Shown: one piece after another, positions 8,717 through 17,514 of the stretch
How positions within the stretch are numbered: the stretch's first letter is position 1
Layout: each line of letters starts with the position of its first letter
DNA from: Desulfococcus multivorans
GTDB taxonomy: Bacteria; Desulfobacterota; Desulfobacteria; Desulfobacterales; Desulfococcaceae
Length of the DNA stretch: 64,000 bases
Direction: 5' to 3'
Assembly (NCBI RefSeq): GCF_001854245.1
Contig: NZ_CP015381.1
Location: forward strand, 2,453,001 to 2,517,000
Notes under the pieces: generated by a model
The model's database searches: none
What the model was told of the DNA's origin: nothing
Seen by the model: only the letters and a program-made list of their open reading frames with translations
Translations under genes and position numbers: made by a program

Positions 8717-9682
8717 TCAGCAGGGCCCGGAGTTGGTGCTTCCGATATCAACACGCTGGTATTGCCGACACGGTGCTGCCCCCGGCGGCGGTTCGGCAAG
8801 GAGGGTTCCGGCCTCAACGCGCCGGATCGGGTGTTTCACCGCGGCTGTGAGCATCACGGCAAGAAAGCGCAAAAAGAGGAGTCCAAAGACCGGCGGTCCT
8901 GCAAAAAAAAGACGGGGAGGCAGATACTTATCGAAAAAACGGCAGACGCTCTTGTGAAACTCCCAAACGGACCGGACGGCACATTTTTCGCTGCTGCCGC
9001 CAATATAGTGATAGGCAACGGCTTTCGGACAATAGACGACCTTCCATCGGGCGGCCCACATTCGTCTGCACCAGTCTGCATCCTCCCAATACATGAAAAA
9101 GCGCTCATCCAGCATCCCCGTCTGCTCCACGGCTTTTTTTCGAACCACCATGCATGCCCCGGACACCCAGTCGACAGACATCGGGGTTTCGCCGTCGCAG
9201 CTCATGCTGAGAAGATTTCGCGAGGTGACGGGATTTTGCGGAAATCGTCTGGACAGATAGGATGAACGCCCAAAAAGAGCGGTGAGGGGGCTGGGGAACG
9301 CCCTTGCCGAATTCTGAAGCTTCCCGTCACGGTCCAGGATTTTCGGCCCCATTATGCCGACATCCCTGCGCCTGTCCATGAATTCGACGGCAGCATCCAG
9401 GAATCCTTCCTCGAGAACGGCATCCGGATTCAATAAAATCACATAATCGCCCTTACATCGGCAAAGCGCCTGATTCACCGCTCCGGCAAAACCGAGATTG
9501 ACGATATTTTTGTGAAGCCTGACCAGAGGATAGCGGTCCGACACCCGGTCCACACCGTCCGTCGACCCATTGTCCTGGACGTATACGGTCACGCCAAACC
9601 TTTGGATGTCCGTGTAGAATGATGCTATACAGTTGAGCAGATGGTCGGTGCTGTTATAGTTTACAATAATGACGTCGATCAT
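8717..9682 (-). CDS. Glycosyltransferase family 2 (rhamnosyltransferase-like)
   Basis: 321 residues. The GT-A fold begins directly with IDVIIVNYNSTDHLLNC. The donor-site motif is VILLNPDAVLEEGFLD, the acceptor region is VDWVSGACMVVRKKAVEQ, and ERFFMYWEDADWCRRM carries the ED motif typical of WbbL-type enzymes. One hydrophobic helix near residue 260 may anchor the protein to the membrane. It likely adds a sugar to a lipid-linked or cell-surface glycan. It sits upstream of the hexapeptide-repeat gene and glmM on the same strand. AGGCGG lies just before the ATG. Confidence 0.88.
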   Translation of the reverse strand: MIDVIIVNYNSTDHLLNCIASFYTDIQRFGVTVYVQDNGSTDGVDRVSDRYPLVRLHKNIVNLGFAGAVNQALCRCKGDYVILLNPDAVLEEGFLDAAVEFMDRRRDVGIMGPKILDRDGKLQNSARAFPSPLTALFGRSSYLSRRFPQNPVTSRNLLSMSCDGETPMSVDWVSGACMVVRKKAVEQTGMLDERFFMYWEDADWCRRMWAARWKVVYCPKAVAYHYIGGSSEKCAVRSVWEFHKSVCRFFDKYLPPRLFFAGPPVFGLLFLRFLAVMLTAAVKHPIRRVEAGTLLAEPPPGAAPCRQYQRVDIGSTNSGPC

Positions 9683-10055
9683 TGCCGCCTACTTTCAGGG
9701 TCCATCAACGCGCTTGACAAAACGGGAAATCGACCCCGACACAAGCGTTTGGAACCGGGTTGTTGCCGCCGTCCCAAAGACTCTTCAATATCATGCCATA
9801 TGCGCATTTCCTTCCGATGAAAAGCGCTCCGATCAACAGATAAACCGCCGCGAGTATACAAAAATGAATGCCGAGGGGTTTAACACGCCGCAGGCATGGA
9901 TCGCGGATATCGCTTTGCCGGATCGGTTACATCGTAAACCGATGCGGTCGGGCACATCGGATCTTATGGCGTTTGGACCGGATTTTTCGCGGAAAAAATA
10001 TACAACGATCAGATATTGACCACAAAACGGACATGGGGTCAACCGCTAAAATGGC
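9683..10055. other. Intergenic region without a recognisable gene
   Basis: Only short open frames occur here (up to about 69 codons, none with family resemblance or a ribosome binding site). The minus strand should contain the promoter of the GT2 gene, but no clear pair was found. A degraded gene cannot be excluded. Confidence 0.4.
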
Positions 10056-10086
10056 GCACCGGCCGCCCCGTCGGGTCGGCCGGTGC
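10056..10086 (-). terminator. Hairpin downstream of the comEA-like gene
   Basis: The arms GCACCGGCCG and CGGCCGGTGC are perfectly complementary over 10 bases around an 11-base loop, 22 bases past the comEA-like stop. A T-tract is lacking on the minus strand, so intrinsic termination would be weak. Confidence 0.45.
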
Positions 10087-10108
10087 CGGTGAGGGGGAAT
10101 GGATCCGA

Positions 10109-10459
10109 TTATCCTTTGCTGCCGCTCGACGCATCGCTTTGACTGATACCGTCGCCTGTCCTTTCCGGTGCGTCGTTGCCCTCCACAATGATTCGATCCC
10201 TATTCAGGTCGAATAGTTTTTCGCCGATTCCCTTGACGTTCATCAACTCCTCCGGAGCGTTGAATCTTCCGACGCTGTCCCGATATTCAATGATTCTGGC
10301 CGCCGTTTTCAATCCAATCCTGTTCAGGCCGGCGAGTTCCTCTGCGGAAGCGGTATTGATGTTCACCTTGCCGGATTCACCCGCCCAAAGACAGGTCGAA
10401 AAACAAAGAATACATCCCATCACCATGACTGCCGCCGTCAAGACCTTGAACCGTTTCAT
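10109..10459 (-). CDS. Secreted ComEA-like helix-hairpin-helix protein
   Basis: 116 residues. A cleavable signal peptide (residues 1-26, MKRFKV then a hydrophobic stretch ending in LWAGES) is followed by a ComEA-type tandem helix-hairpin-helix domain (KVNINTASAEELAGLNRIGL and FNAPEELMNVKGIGEKLFDL). The last 25 residues are a low-complexity tail rich in serine, aspartate and glycine. ComEA proteins bind double-stranded DNA in the periplasm during uptake. Here there is no adjacent ComEC, so the link to transformation is inferred only. AAGGAGG precedes the ATG. Confidence 0.88.
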   Translation of the reverse strand: MKRFKVLTAAVMVMGCILCFSTCLWAGESGKVNINTASAEELAGLNRIGLKTAARIIEYRDSVGRFNAPEELMNVKGIGEKLFDLNRDRIIVEGNDAPERTGDGISQSDASSGSKG

Positions 10460-10591
10460 ACTTCCTCCTTATTCGTCCGGGTTGATTTCTCATCCGGCGG
10501 TGTCCTCGTTCGGAAAGTCGCCTTTCACGGCCGACCGCAGGATCGAGAAGACCGCCGCCACGACAAAAAATGAGAAAAGTTATATGAAATT

Positions 10592-10620
10592 TTGATACAC
10601 CTATCCGGCATCCGTTTCAA
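10592..10620 (-). promoter_or_regulatory. Candidate promoter for the comEA-like gene
   Basis: On the minus strand TTGAAA (10620-10615) and TATCAA (10597-10592) are spaced by 17 bases, about 130 bases before the start codon. Inverted copies of CGGATGCCG occur at this promoter (10606-10614, as CGGCATCCG) and at 10682-10690, and could be an operator. Confidence 0.4.
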
Positions 10621-10730
10621 TCGGCAAAAATACCTATTTTCCGATAGGTAGTTCTGCCTATATAGCAGTCTGTTTTCTGACCGGATGCCGAAATCCGGAT
10701 CAAATTTTTCAGAAAACCCGTCGGCGGTTG

Positions 10731-10759
10731 TTGACCGTCTCTTTCCTTAATGCTATAAA
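10731..10759 (+). promoter_or_regulatory. Sigma-70-type promoter of the MglA/Roadblock operon
   Basis: TTGACC at 10731-10736 and TATAAA at 10754-10759 are separated by 17 bases, an excellent match. The predicted transcript starts near 10766, about 72 bases before the TTG start of the GTPase gene. Confidence 0.65.
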
Positions 10760-10837
10760 TAAAATTATTGGATTACGGTTGCGTCTTTTGATCGCGATGC
10801 CTGATCATCGACGCATCGAACCCGGGAGGGACCTGGC

Positions 10838-11443
10838 TTGGCATTCGTCAATCTGAAAAACAGGGAAGTGCAGGCAAAAATCATCTACTATGGTCCGGGT
10901 CGCGGGGGAAAAACGACCAATCTCGAATATGTCTTTTCCAAATTCCGCCAACGCATCCAATCGGAGATGGTCAGCATCAAAACCCACGGCGATCGAACGC
11001 TTTTTTTCGATTTCCTGCCCTTCGACATCGGAAAAATAATGGGATATGATGTAAGAATTCAGCTGTATACCGTTCCCGGCCAGATCAAATACAACGCCAC
11101 GAGGCGTCTCGTCCTCAAGGGCGTCGACGGCGTGGTTTTCGTGGCGGACTCCCGGGTGGAGCAGCGGCGGGACAACATGATCTCGCTCAAAAACCTGCAG
11201 GAAAACCTGGCTGTTTACAAAAAAAGCATATTCAAGATTCCCCTGGTGCTGCAATACAATAAAAGGGATTTGGAAAAAGAAGGGATCGCCGTCATGTCCT
11301 TCGAACAGATGGAAAAAGACCTGAACGGTCAACTGAAAGTCTCGTCGCTCGCTGCCAGCGCCCTTTCCGGAGAAAATGTGATCCCGACCCTCAAAAAGAT
11401 CATCTCACTAACCATGACGTCCCTGCAAAGGACCCTAAAATAG
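10838..11443 (+). CDS. MglA-like small GTPase
   Basis: 201 residues from a TTG start preceded by GGGAGGG. P-loop GPGRGGKTT is at residues 19-27. The switch-1 region has DRTLFFDFLPFDIG, the switch-2 motif is the MglA-specific TVPGQ in place of DxxG, and the base-specificity motif is NKRD. These features define the MglA/ADP-ribosylation-factor-like family that sets cell polarity and drives motility or pilus placement with a Roadblock partner. The next gene encodes such a partner. In Myxococcus MglA marks the leading pole; the role here is unknown, but pilin genes occur 15 kb away. The second P-loop residue pattern (GRGG) differs from classical MglA (GLCG). Confidence 0.9.
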   Translation: MAFVNLKNREVQAKIIYYGPGRGGKTTNLEYVFSKFRQRIQSEMVSIKTHGDRTLFFDFLPFDIGKIMGYDVRIQLYTVPGQIKYNATRRLVLKGVDGVVFVADSRVEQRRDNMISLKNLQENLAVYKKSIFKIPLVLQYNKRDLEKEGIAVMSFEQMEKDLNGQLKVSSLAASALSGENVIPTLKKIISLTMTSLQRTLK

Positions 11444-11456
11444 GAGGGCAGGTCAA

Positions 11457-11879
11457 TTGACACCCGATTTCAATGAGGATCTGGCTTTCAGTTCGTATGC
11501 CTTCAGTCAGGAACAGCTCGAAACCATAGAGAGCATCATTCTCAAAGACCTCGTCGAGAGCGGCGCCCACAGTATATTGCTGATCGACCTGGCGGGCAAT
11601 ATCATCGCCAAGGCGGACAACGGCGAATGCGATCATGATTTATATTCCCTCGCGGCATTGGCCTCGGCCAATTTCGCCGCTGTCGACACCATGGCCAGGC
11701 TGATTGGAGAAAGTGAGTTTTCCCTTCTGTTTCATAAAGGGGAAAAGGAAAGTATCCACTTCAGCAAGGTCAAGAAGGATTTCCTGCTCATCTCCATTTT
11801 TGGGACAAGGGTCTCTCTGGGGTTGCTGCGATTGAAGGTTGCCGAAGCGATCGACAAAATCTCCGCCATCTGGGATTAA
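11457..11879 (+). CDS. Roadblock/LC7 domain protein (MglB-like)
   Basis: 140 residues, TTG start with GGAGGG upstream, 13 bases after the GTPase gene. The Roadblock fold spans residues 15-125. The motif SILLIDLAGNIIAKADNG lies in the central beta region, and SLAALASANFAAVDTMARLIGE forms the dimer helix. The family provides GAP or scaffold functions for MglA-type GTPases, so this is the likely regulator of the upstream gene. No signal peptide or membrane segment is visible. The assignment as cognate partner rests on operon context. Confidence 0.85.
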   Translation: MTPDFNEDLAFSSYAFSQEQLETIESIILKDLVESGAHSILLIDLAGNIIAKADNGECDHDLYSLAALASANFAAVDTMARLIGESEFSLLFHKGEKESIHFSKVKKDFLLISIFGTRVSLGLLRLKVAEAIDKISAIWD

Positions 11880-11937
11880 CGGTCTGACCGCGATGGATCA
11901 CGCAGTATCCAACGCCGCTTGAACAGGAGGATTACCA

Positions 11938-12768
11938 TTGGCAATCGGTGATACGAGAAAAGTCGACGAAAACAGCATCACAGCCGAGGTCGACAGCCGT
12001 CTGGACGATCTGTTCGGAGAAGAAGAGAAGGACGTCACTGCCGGAGTTTCGCCGGATCGGATGGACTCGGATCGGAAGGAGAATGACGCCGAAGCCGTGA
12101 AACGACGTCCCGGAAAGGAATCGTTCGACAAAACGACGCCGTCCGCGGACGAGGTCGCGACGGTTGTCGAAAAATTCGACGCCGACCGAATCGAGCGATC
12201 CCCGATCAGAGACCTCAAGTCCATCATCATGTCCCTCGAATGGGAGATCACGGATTCGGTGATGGAAAAACTCGAAGCGGAGATCCTCAAGCTGGAATCC
12301 CTGTATCAGGGCGACAAGATCGTCCTGGCGTTCCTGCAACTTCTGGGGTCGTTGGGGAAATACATCCGGAAAAAGCTCGCCCGGGCCCATGTCGATGCCA
12401 TTACCTTGCTGCATTCGGCTTATGAAAGCCTTGAACGGACGATACTCTCGGAAAACATGAGTGACGGCGCCAGGAAGAAACTCCTGATCACCCACGTCAC
12501 CGGGTACAAAAAACTGAAGCGGGAGATTCAAGCCGCCGGAAAGCGCACTCACCATGTGCCCGCCGTTGCCGATGCAGCGGCGCCCCCGCCGCCCCGACCG
12601 ACGGATGACGCATCTTTCGAGGCATCTCAAACGACAATGGATTTCAGGGATATGAGCCACATGGCCCAGGAGATTATCCTTGCCGCGCGCGAGATCCAGC
12701 AGACCCTTCAGCGTGAATTTGCGATGTTGAGAAGAGATATCCGGCGTCTGGTGGAAGAAAAAGAATAA
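11938..12768 (+). CDS. Helical protein of unknown function, third gene of the MglA/Roadblock operon
   Basis: 276 residues, TTG start preceded by AGGAGG. Residues 1-85 are charged and probably disordered. Residues 90-205 form a run of helices (LEWEITDSVMEKLEAEILKL, LQLLGSLGKYIRKKLARAHV). A proline-rich linker (AAAPPPPRPTD) precedes a C-terminal amphipathic helix (EIQQTLQREFAMLRRDIRRL). I do not recognise a named family. Its location 58 bases after the Roadblock gene suggests an effector or adaptor for the GTPase module. This is inference from position; no catalytic motif is seen. Confidence 0.7.
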   Translation: MAIGDTRKVDENSITAEVDSRLDDLFGEEEKDVTAGVSPDRMDSDRKENDAEAVKRRPGKESFDKTTPSADEVATVVEKFDADRIERSPIRDLKSIIMSLEWEITDSVMEKLEAEILKLESLYQGDKIVLAFLQLLGSLGKYIRKKLARAHVDAITLLHSAYESLERTILSENMSDGARKKLLITHVTGYKKLKREIQAAGKRTHHVPAVADAAAPPPPRPTDDASFEASQTTMDFRDMSHMAQEIILAAREIQQTLQREFAMLRRDIRRLVEEKE

Positions 12769-12792
12769 AATCTTCTTTACCGCTTCCGGTCA

Positions 12793-12824
12793 CCGCGGCG
12801 CGCACCTTTCAGGGCACGCCGCGG
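12793..12824. terminator. GC-rich hairpin between convergent genes
   Basis: CCGCGGCGCGC and GCACGCCGCGG pair with one mismatch around a 10-base loop, between the end of the MglA operon and the end of the ATPase gene. No T-tract follows on either strand. Confidence 0.45.
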
Positions 12825-12848
12825 GATTCAGGGCTTCGAAGAGGCGTC

Positions 12849-13586
12849 TTATTGCGCTTTGCGGTCGGATTCGGAGACGAGTTCCCCGTCGGGGTTCCGG
12901 ATCATCATGGTCGAGGGGTCCAATGCGAGTTCCACGATCTCGGATGCCGGCGGTCCGCCCTTGAGGGCTTTCACATAGATCTCCTTTCCGTCCGGCTGAA
13001 GCTCGATAATCACATCGAAAAGGTCCTCGATGCCGGTCATCGGGATAGGAATCGCGCCGGGTCCGGACGGCTCATGGCGATGGGTCTTCACCGTAAACCA
13101 GACGCCGACCCCCAGATTCCGGGCAGCGGCCTTGAGATCCAGAAAGGTCTTCCGGCCCATCTCCTCGAAAGGAAGCCCGTCGATCAGAATCATCTGCGGC
13201 AGAAAGATTCCCTGCTCCGAGAGGTCGTTGATGCGCTCCTCCAGTTTCGGGACGCTGAAACCGTCCACCTTGAAGGTCATGATGAAGCGCCTGGGCAGGA
13301 TGACCTCCCAAAAGGGGTCCGCCTGTTTGATATGATTGCGTTGGGCGATATTCCGGAAAACCTGTTCATACCACAGGCAGACCTTTTCCACAGGTTCATC
13401 GATGCTGATGTGAAGAACGTTCTTGTCCCGCAGCAGCTTGTCAATGGCGATCTGGACCAGAAACGCGGTTTTGCCGACCCCGGCGTGGGCCGTCAATGCG
13501 CCGAATCCCCCATCGGAAAGAACATCTTCGGACGAATAACCCATCATTTTAAGTGGATTACGCCGGATGATTTCTTTTTTTTCCAT
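12849..13586 (-). CDS. RecA/KaiC-like P-loop ATPase of unknown role
   Basis: 245 residues from ATG 13586; a longer frame upstream (to 13838) runs into fusA and is rejected. The Walker A motif is AHAGVGKTA (residues 33-41), the Walker B strand is MILIDG near residue 137, and VLHISIDEPVEKV fits the RecA fold's second strand. The C-terminal part (TGIEDLFDVIIELQPDGKEI) resembles KaiC/RadA-like proteins. It may be a signalling or DNA-related ATPase. It lies 58 bases past fusA on the same strand and converges on the MglA operon. Confidence 0.72.
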   Translation of the reverse strand: MEKKEIIRRNPLKMMGYSSEDVLSDGGFGALTAHAGVGKTAFLVQIAIDKLLRDKNVLHISIDEPVEKVCLWYEQVFRNIAQRNHIKQADPFWEVILPRRFIMTFKVDGFSVPKLEERINDLSEQGIFLPQMILIDGLPFEEMGRKTFLDLKAAARNLGVGVWFTVKTHRHEPSGPGAIPIPMTGIEDLFDVIIELQPDGKEIYVKALKGGPPASEIVELALDPSTMMIRNPDGELVSESDRKAQ

Positions 13587-13644
13587 GTTGAAGTTCCTTT
13601 CCCTCAAATAAATGACCCTGGCCGACGATACCGTTCGGCGGATC

Positions 13645-15729
13645 TCAGGCAGCATTCTTTTTATCTTTGGCAAGCTTCTTGACCAACTCGTCCGCAACGC
13701 CCTTGGGAATTTGTTTGTAGGCGGAGAACTCCATTGTGAACTGGGCCTTTCCCTGGGTCGACGACCGAAGGACGGTCGAAAAACCGAACATTTCCGACAG
13801 CGGCACCTGGGCCTCGATAACGCACATGGGACCTTCATCCTGGGATCCGACGATAATGCCCCGCCGCTGGTTCAACAGCCCCATCACCGCCCCCTGGAAC
13901 TCGGTGGGGGTTTCGACGACCACTTTCATGACGGGCTCGTGAATGACGGGGGCCGCCTTGGCATAGGCCTCCAGAAAGGCGCCGCGTGCGGCAGCCTGGA
14001 AGGCCATATCGGAGGAGTCCACCGAATGGGATGCCCCGTCGTTGATGACGATCTTGACACCGGTCACCGGAAACTCCATCTTGGGCCCTTTCTCGAGACA
14101 GGCCCGAAAACCCTTTTCACAGGCAGGGATGAACTGGGTCGGAATCGATCCGCCGGTCACCTGGTTGTCGAACACGAATTCCTCGTCCACGGGCTCCATA
14201 TAGCCCGCCACCCGGCCGTACTGGCCGGACCCGCCGGTCTGCTTTTTGTGGATGTAGTTGAACTCGGCCGTCCGCGTGATGGTCTCCCGGTAGGCGACCC
14301 TCGGCTGCCCGGTCTCCACCTCGGCCTTGTATTCCCGACGCATCCGCTCGATGTAGACATCGAGATGCAGCTCACCCATGCCGGAGATGATGGTGTCCCC
14401 CGTCTCATCGTCCACGTAGGTCTTGAAGGTGGGATCTTCTTTGGTAAACCGGTTGAGGGCCTTGGACATGTTGATCTGGGATTTGTTGTCCCTGGGCACG
14501 ATAGCCAGCGAGATCACCGGCGCCGGGACAAACATGGAGGTCATCGTCAGGCTGAGTCCCGGGGATGTAAACGTGTCGCCCGAGGCGCAGTCGATCCCGA
14601 AAAGGGCACCGATGTATCCGGCCGGGATGGACTCGATATCCTCCATCTGATTGGCGTGCATCCTCACGACCCTGCCGACCTTGACCTTTTTGCCGGTCCG
14701 GACGTTGACGATGGTGTTCCCCTTGCCGAGGACACCCTGGTAAACGCGGATATAGGTCAGCTGGCCGTACTGCCCGTCCTCCAGCTTGAAGGCGAGCGCC
14801 ACGATGGGATCTTTGGGATTGTTGCTCAGGGCAACGATCGCCTCGTCCTTTTCCATGTCCAGGGCCTCGTTGACGACGTCGGCAGGGCACGGCAACAGCC
14901 GCGTGACGCCGTTCAACAGAGGCTGGACGCCTTTGTTCTTGTAGGCCGAGCCCATAAAAACGGGCGTCAGTTCCCGCTTGAGAACGCCCTGTCTGACGGC
15001 GTCCAGAAGCAGATCTTCAGGGATGTCCCGCTCCTCGAGAATGGCCTCGGTCAGTTCATCGGAGAACATGGACGCGGCGTCGACAAGAATCTCGCGTTTC
15101 TCCTCGGCCTCTTCCCGCAATGCCGTCGGCACCGCCTCGACCCGAACCGTTTCGCCGTTGTCGCCGTCAAAATAGACGGCCTTCATGGAGACCAGGTCCA
15201 CCACACCGTTGAATTTGGCCTCCATCCCGATGGGGATCTGCATCGCCACCGCGTTGTGTCCCAGCTTTTCCCGAAGCTGTTGAATAACGCGGAACGGATT
15301 TCCGCCGCTGCGATCGCACTTGTTCACGAAGGCGATGCAGGGGACCTTGTATCGCTTCATCTGCTGATCCACGGTGATGGACTGGGACTGAACTCCGCCG
15401 ACGGCGCAGAGCACCAGGACGGCCCCGTCCAGCACCCTGAGAGACCGCTCGACCTCGATGGTGAAGTCGACGTGCCCGGGGGTATCGATGATATTGATCT
15501 CATGGCCTTTCCATTCGCAGAACGTGGCGGCGGAGGCGATGGTGATGCCGCGCTCCTTTTCGAGCTCCATGGAGTCCATGGTGGCGCCGACGCCGTCCTT
15601 GCCCTTGACGTCGTGAATGGCGTGAATGCGCTGAGTATAAAAGAGTATCCGTTCGGTCAGCGTGGTCTTTCCCGAATCGATGTGGGCACTGATACCGATA
15701 TTCCGGACTTTTTGTATATCGCTATGCAT
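13645..15729 (-). CDS. fusA: Elongation factor G, mitochondrial-EFG1-like type
   Basis: 694 residues, all five domains. G1 is [10 protein letters not shown]3 is DTPGHVDFT and G4 is NKCD. The serine in AHIDSGKTT, together with [20 protein letters not shown], matches the spdEFG/mtEFG1 subfamily described in spirochaetes, planctomycetes and deltaproteobacteria rather than the canonical AHIDAGKTT EF-G. It catalyses ribosomal translocation. The ribosome binding site AAAGGGA lies 9 bases before the ATG. It is not in a str operon (no rpsL, rpsG or tuf adjacent). A second EF-G begins at 211 on the same strand. Confidence 0.93.
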   Translation of the reverse strand: MHSDIQKVRNIGISAHIDSGKTTLTERILFYTQRIHAIHDVKGKDGVGATMDSMELEKERGITIASAATFCEWKGHEINIIDTPGHVDFTIEVERSLRVLDGAVLVLCAVGGVQSQSITVDQQMKRYKVPCIAFVNKCDRSGGNPFRVIQQLREKLGHNAVAMQIPIGMEAKFNGVVDLVSMKAVYFDGDNGETVRVEAVPTALREEAEEKREILVDAASMFSDELTEAILEERDIPEDLLLDAVRQGVLKRELTPVFMGSAYKNKGVQPLLNGVTRLLPCPADVVNEALDMEKDEAIVALSNNPKDPIVALAFKLEDGQYGQLTYIRVYQGVLGKGNTIVNVRTGKKVKVGRVVRMHANQMEDIESIPAGYIGALFGIDCASGDTFTSPGLSLTMTSMFVPAPVISLAIVPRDNKSQINMSKALNRFTKEDPTFKTYVDDETGDTIISGMGELHLDVYIERMRREYKAEVETGQPRVAYRETITRTAEFNYIHKKQTGGSGQYGRVAGYMEPVDEEFVFDNQVTGGSIPTQFIPACEKGFRACLEKGPKMEFPVTGVKIVINDGASHSVDSSDMAFQAAARGAFLEAYAKAAPVIHEPVMKVVVETPTEFQGAVMGLLNQRRGIIVGSQDEGPMCVIEAQVPLSEMFGFSTVLRSSTQGKAQFTMEFSAYKQIPKGVADELVKKLAKDKKNAA

Positions 15730-16048
15730 GGTGATGGTCCCTTTACTGAGGTTTTAATGTGTCTTATTTTGAATGTATCTTATATTGAATATAACGGCAA
15801 AACGCCGAAAATCATCCGGCTGATCCCCCCGAAATAACCGTCAGGGGTCGCCGGGTCGGTATCGCCGCTCTCTGGATGCTGCCGGGTAGAAACTGTGGTT
15901 TGTGAAATTCCTCTGTCGCGGGGGGATCGCTGAGTCAACAAAGAGGCGTCTTCGCGAGCGTAAACAACTTAATTTCAAGTTGCGGCAATGTCAATACGAT
16001 GCATGGGAAACACTGCTGTCCATTCGTTTACGAACCAGAGACAACACA
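15730..16048. other. Intergenic region upstream of fusA
   Basis: Should hold the fusA promoter on the minus strand. No gene, tRNA or riboswitch fold was recognised. Confidence 0.35.
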
Positions 16049-16090
16049 ACAAAATAAAAGAGGCGCCACTCTTAAAGTGCGCCTTTTTTA
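16049..16090 (-). terminator. Intrinsic terminator of tRNA-Leu
   Basis: On the minus strand, seven bases past the encoded CCA, the arms GGCGCACTT and AGTGGCGCC form a strong stem (16062-16083) followed by TCTTTTATTTTG. Confidence 0.75.
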
Positions 16091-16096
16091 TCTTGC

Positions 16097-16183
16097 TGGT
16101 GCCGAAGGGGAGACTCGAACTCCCACTGCCGTACGGCAACTAGACCCTGAACCTAGCGCGTCTACCAGTTCCGCCACTTCGGC
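16097..16183 (-). tRNA. tRNA-Leu (anticodon CAG)
   Basis: 87 bases including the encoded CCA. The acceptor stem pairs GCCGAAG with CTTCGGC-type ends. The anticodon loop TTCAGGG carries CAG on a five-pair stem (CTAGG with TCTAG). A long variable arm (TTGCCGTACGGCA) and a TTCGAGT T-loop complete a class II leucine tRNA. A strong terminator follows. Confidence 0.96.
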
Positions 16184-16293
16184 TCGACGTTAACCAACCT
16201 TGAAAAGAAAGATTGATTTCGTTCGTGTTGTGCGGTATATATACGGTTTCGAATTTGATGTCAAGCCAATTTTTAAAGGAAACCGAAATTACG

Positions 16294-17229
16294 ATGAAGC
16301 TTATTGAAGGCATAGACAACATAGCGAATCCTTTTCCAAATGCAGTGATCACAATCGGAAATTTTGACGGGGTTCACCTTGGACATCAGGCCCTTTTCCA
16401 CGAGGTCATCGAAAAAGCCGTGGAAATCGACGGCACCTCTGTTGCCATGACCTTCGAACCGCATCCGATCCGGGTGCTGCACCAGAACAGCCATCCGCCG
16501 CTCATCACCCTGTATGAGCAGAAGGTCGAGCTCATCGAACGGACGGGCATCGACGTGCTCGTTTGTGTCCCCTTCACCCGGGAGTTCGCATCCATTCCCG
16601 CCGAAGCGTTCCTCGAGGACATCCTGATCCGCCGCATCGGCATGAAGGCCTTTATTGTGGGCGGCGACTACGCCTTTGGCCGGAACCGCGAAGGCAATCT
16701 CGAATTTTTGAAAGCCCGGGCCGCCACCCATCGCTTCGAACTGATCGTTGCCGACTGGATACAGACGCAATCCAACGGCAAGTCGAGAATCAGCAGCACC
16801 CGTATCCGGGAGTTGGTGACGGCGGGCGACGTGACGGGGGCGGAGAAGCTTCTGGGACGTCACTATCAGATCCGTGGAACGGTCGAGCACGGCCGCAATC
16901 GGGGAGGAAAGCTGCTGGGTTTTCCAACGGCCAACATCAAACTCTACGATGAACTCGCCCCCAGGACGGGCGTCTATGCCGTCACCGTGGCGTGTCGGGA
17001 CGGCCGGTACAAAGGGGTCGCCAACATCGGATACAGCCCCACCTTCGACGACCACGTCTTCACGGTGGAAGTCCATATCCTCGATTTCGACCGCGACATC
17101 TACGGCGAGAAAATACGCGTGAACTTCATCGAGCGCATTCGGGATGAAATCAAGTTTTCCGGGATAGAAGCGCTCTCCCGACAGATCCGTCGCGATGTCG
17201 AAACCGCCCGCAACATGATCTCGTTGTAA
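16294..17229 (+). CDS. ribF: Bifunctional riboflavin kinase / FAD synthetase
   Basis: 311 residues from ATG 16294; the open frame starts 27 codons earlier but that part is unconserved. The N-terminal FAD synthetase domain has the nucleotidyl motif IGNFDGVHLGHQAL and later KSRISSTRIREL. The C-terminal flavokinase domain shows GFPTANIK, GVYAV, VANIGYSPTF and HILDFDRDIYG. It converts riboflavin to FMN and then FAD. It is divergent from tRNA-Leu and sits 285 bases before def. No FMN riboswitch is seen in its leader. Confidence 0.95.
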   Translation: MKLIEGIDNIANPFPNAVITIGNFDGVHLGHQALFHEVIEKAVEIDGTSVAMTFEPHPIRVLHQNSHPPLITLYEQKVELIERTGIDVLVCVPFTREFASIPAEAFLEDILIRRIGMKAFIVGGDYAFGRNREGNLEFLKARAATHRFELIVADWIQTQSNGKSRISSTRIRELVTAGDVTGAEKLLGRHYQIRGTVEHGRNRGGKLLGFPTANIKLYDELAPRTGVYAVTVACRDGRYKGVANIGYSPTFDDHVFTVEVHILDFDRDIYGEKIRVNFIERIRDEIKFSGIEALSRQIRRDVETARNMISL

Positions 17230-17514
17230 CCACCGCATCCCCCGTCATGTTCCGCGCCGGTGGTGATCGATCCGCTTGTCGTTGATTTCATGGCGATTCA
17301 GCTTTTCCGGCCATGAAACCTTTCACATCCGAATTTAATGATTACAATAAAAATTTGGAGACACGCGCAACAGATCTGCCGTTACGGACGGCCGCCGGAT
17401 GCGGGTTGATCGACCCGCCCACGACGGTCATCCCCAACATGAACCCTTCACCGCGAGTATCCTGCAATGACACAAAAAGCGACACTATATATACCCACAA
17501 GGAAGACGGACGTC

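Noticed and set aside
9833-10042. 69-codon minus-strand ORF with CPFC
   Set aside because: No ribosome binding site and no similarity to known zinc ribbons beyond one CxxC; treated as intergenic.
13612-15837. 741-codon plus-strand ORF opposite fusA
   Set aside because: Shadow of a highly conserved gene; no recognisable domain.
17230-17514. FMN riboswitch near ribF or def
   Set aside because: No conserved FMN-element segments are visible upstream of ribF or in the ribF-def spacer.
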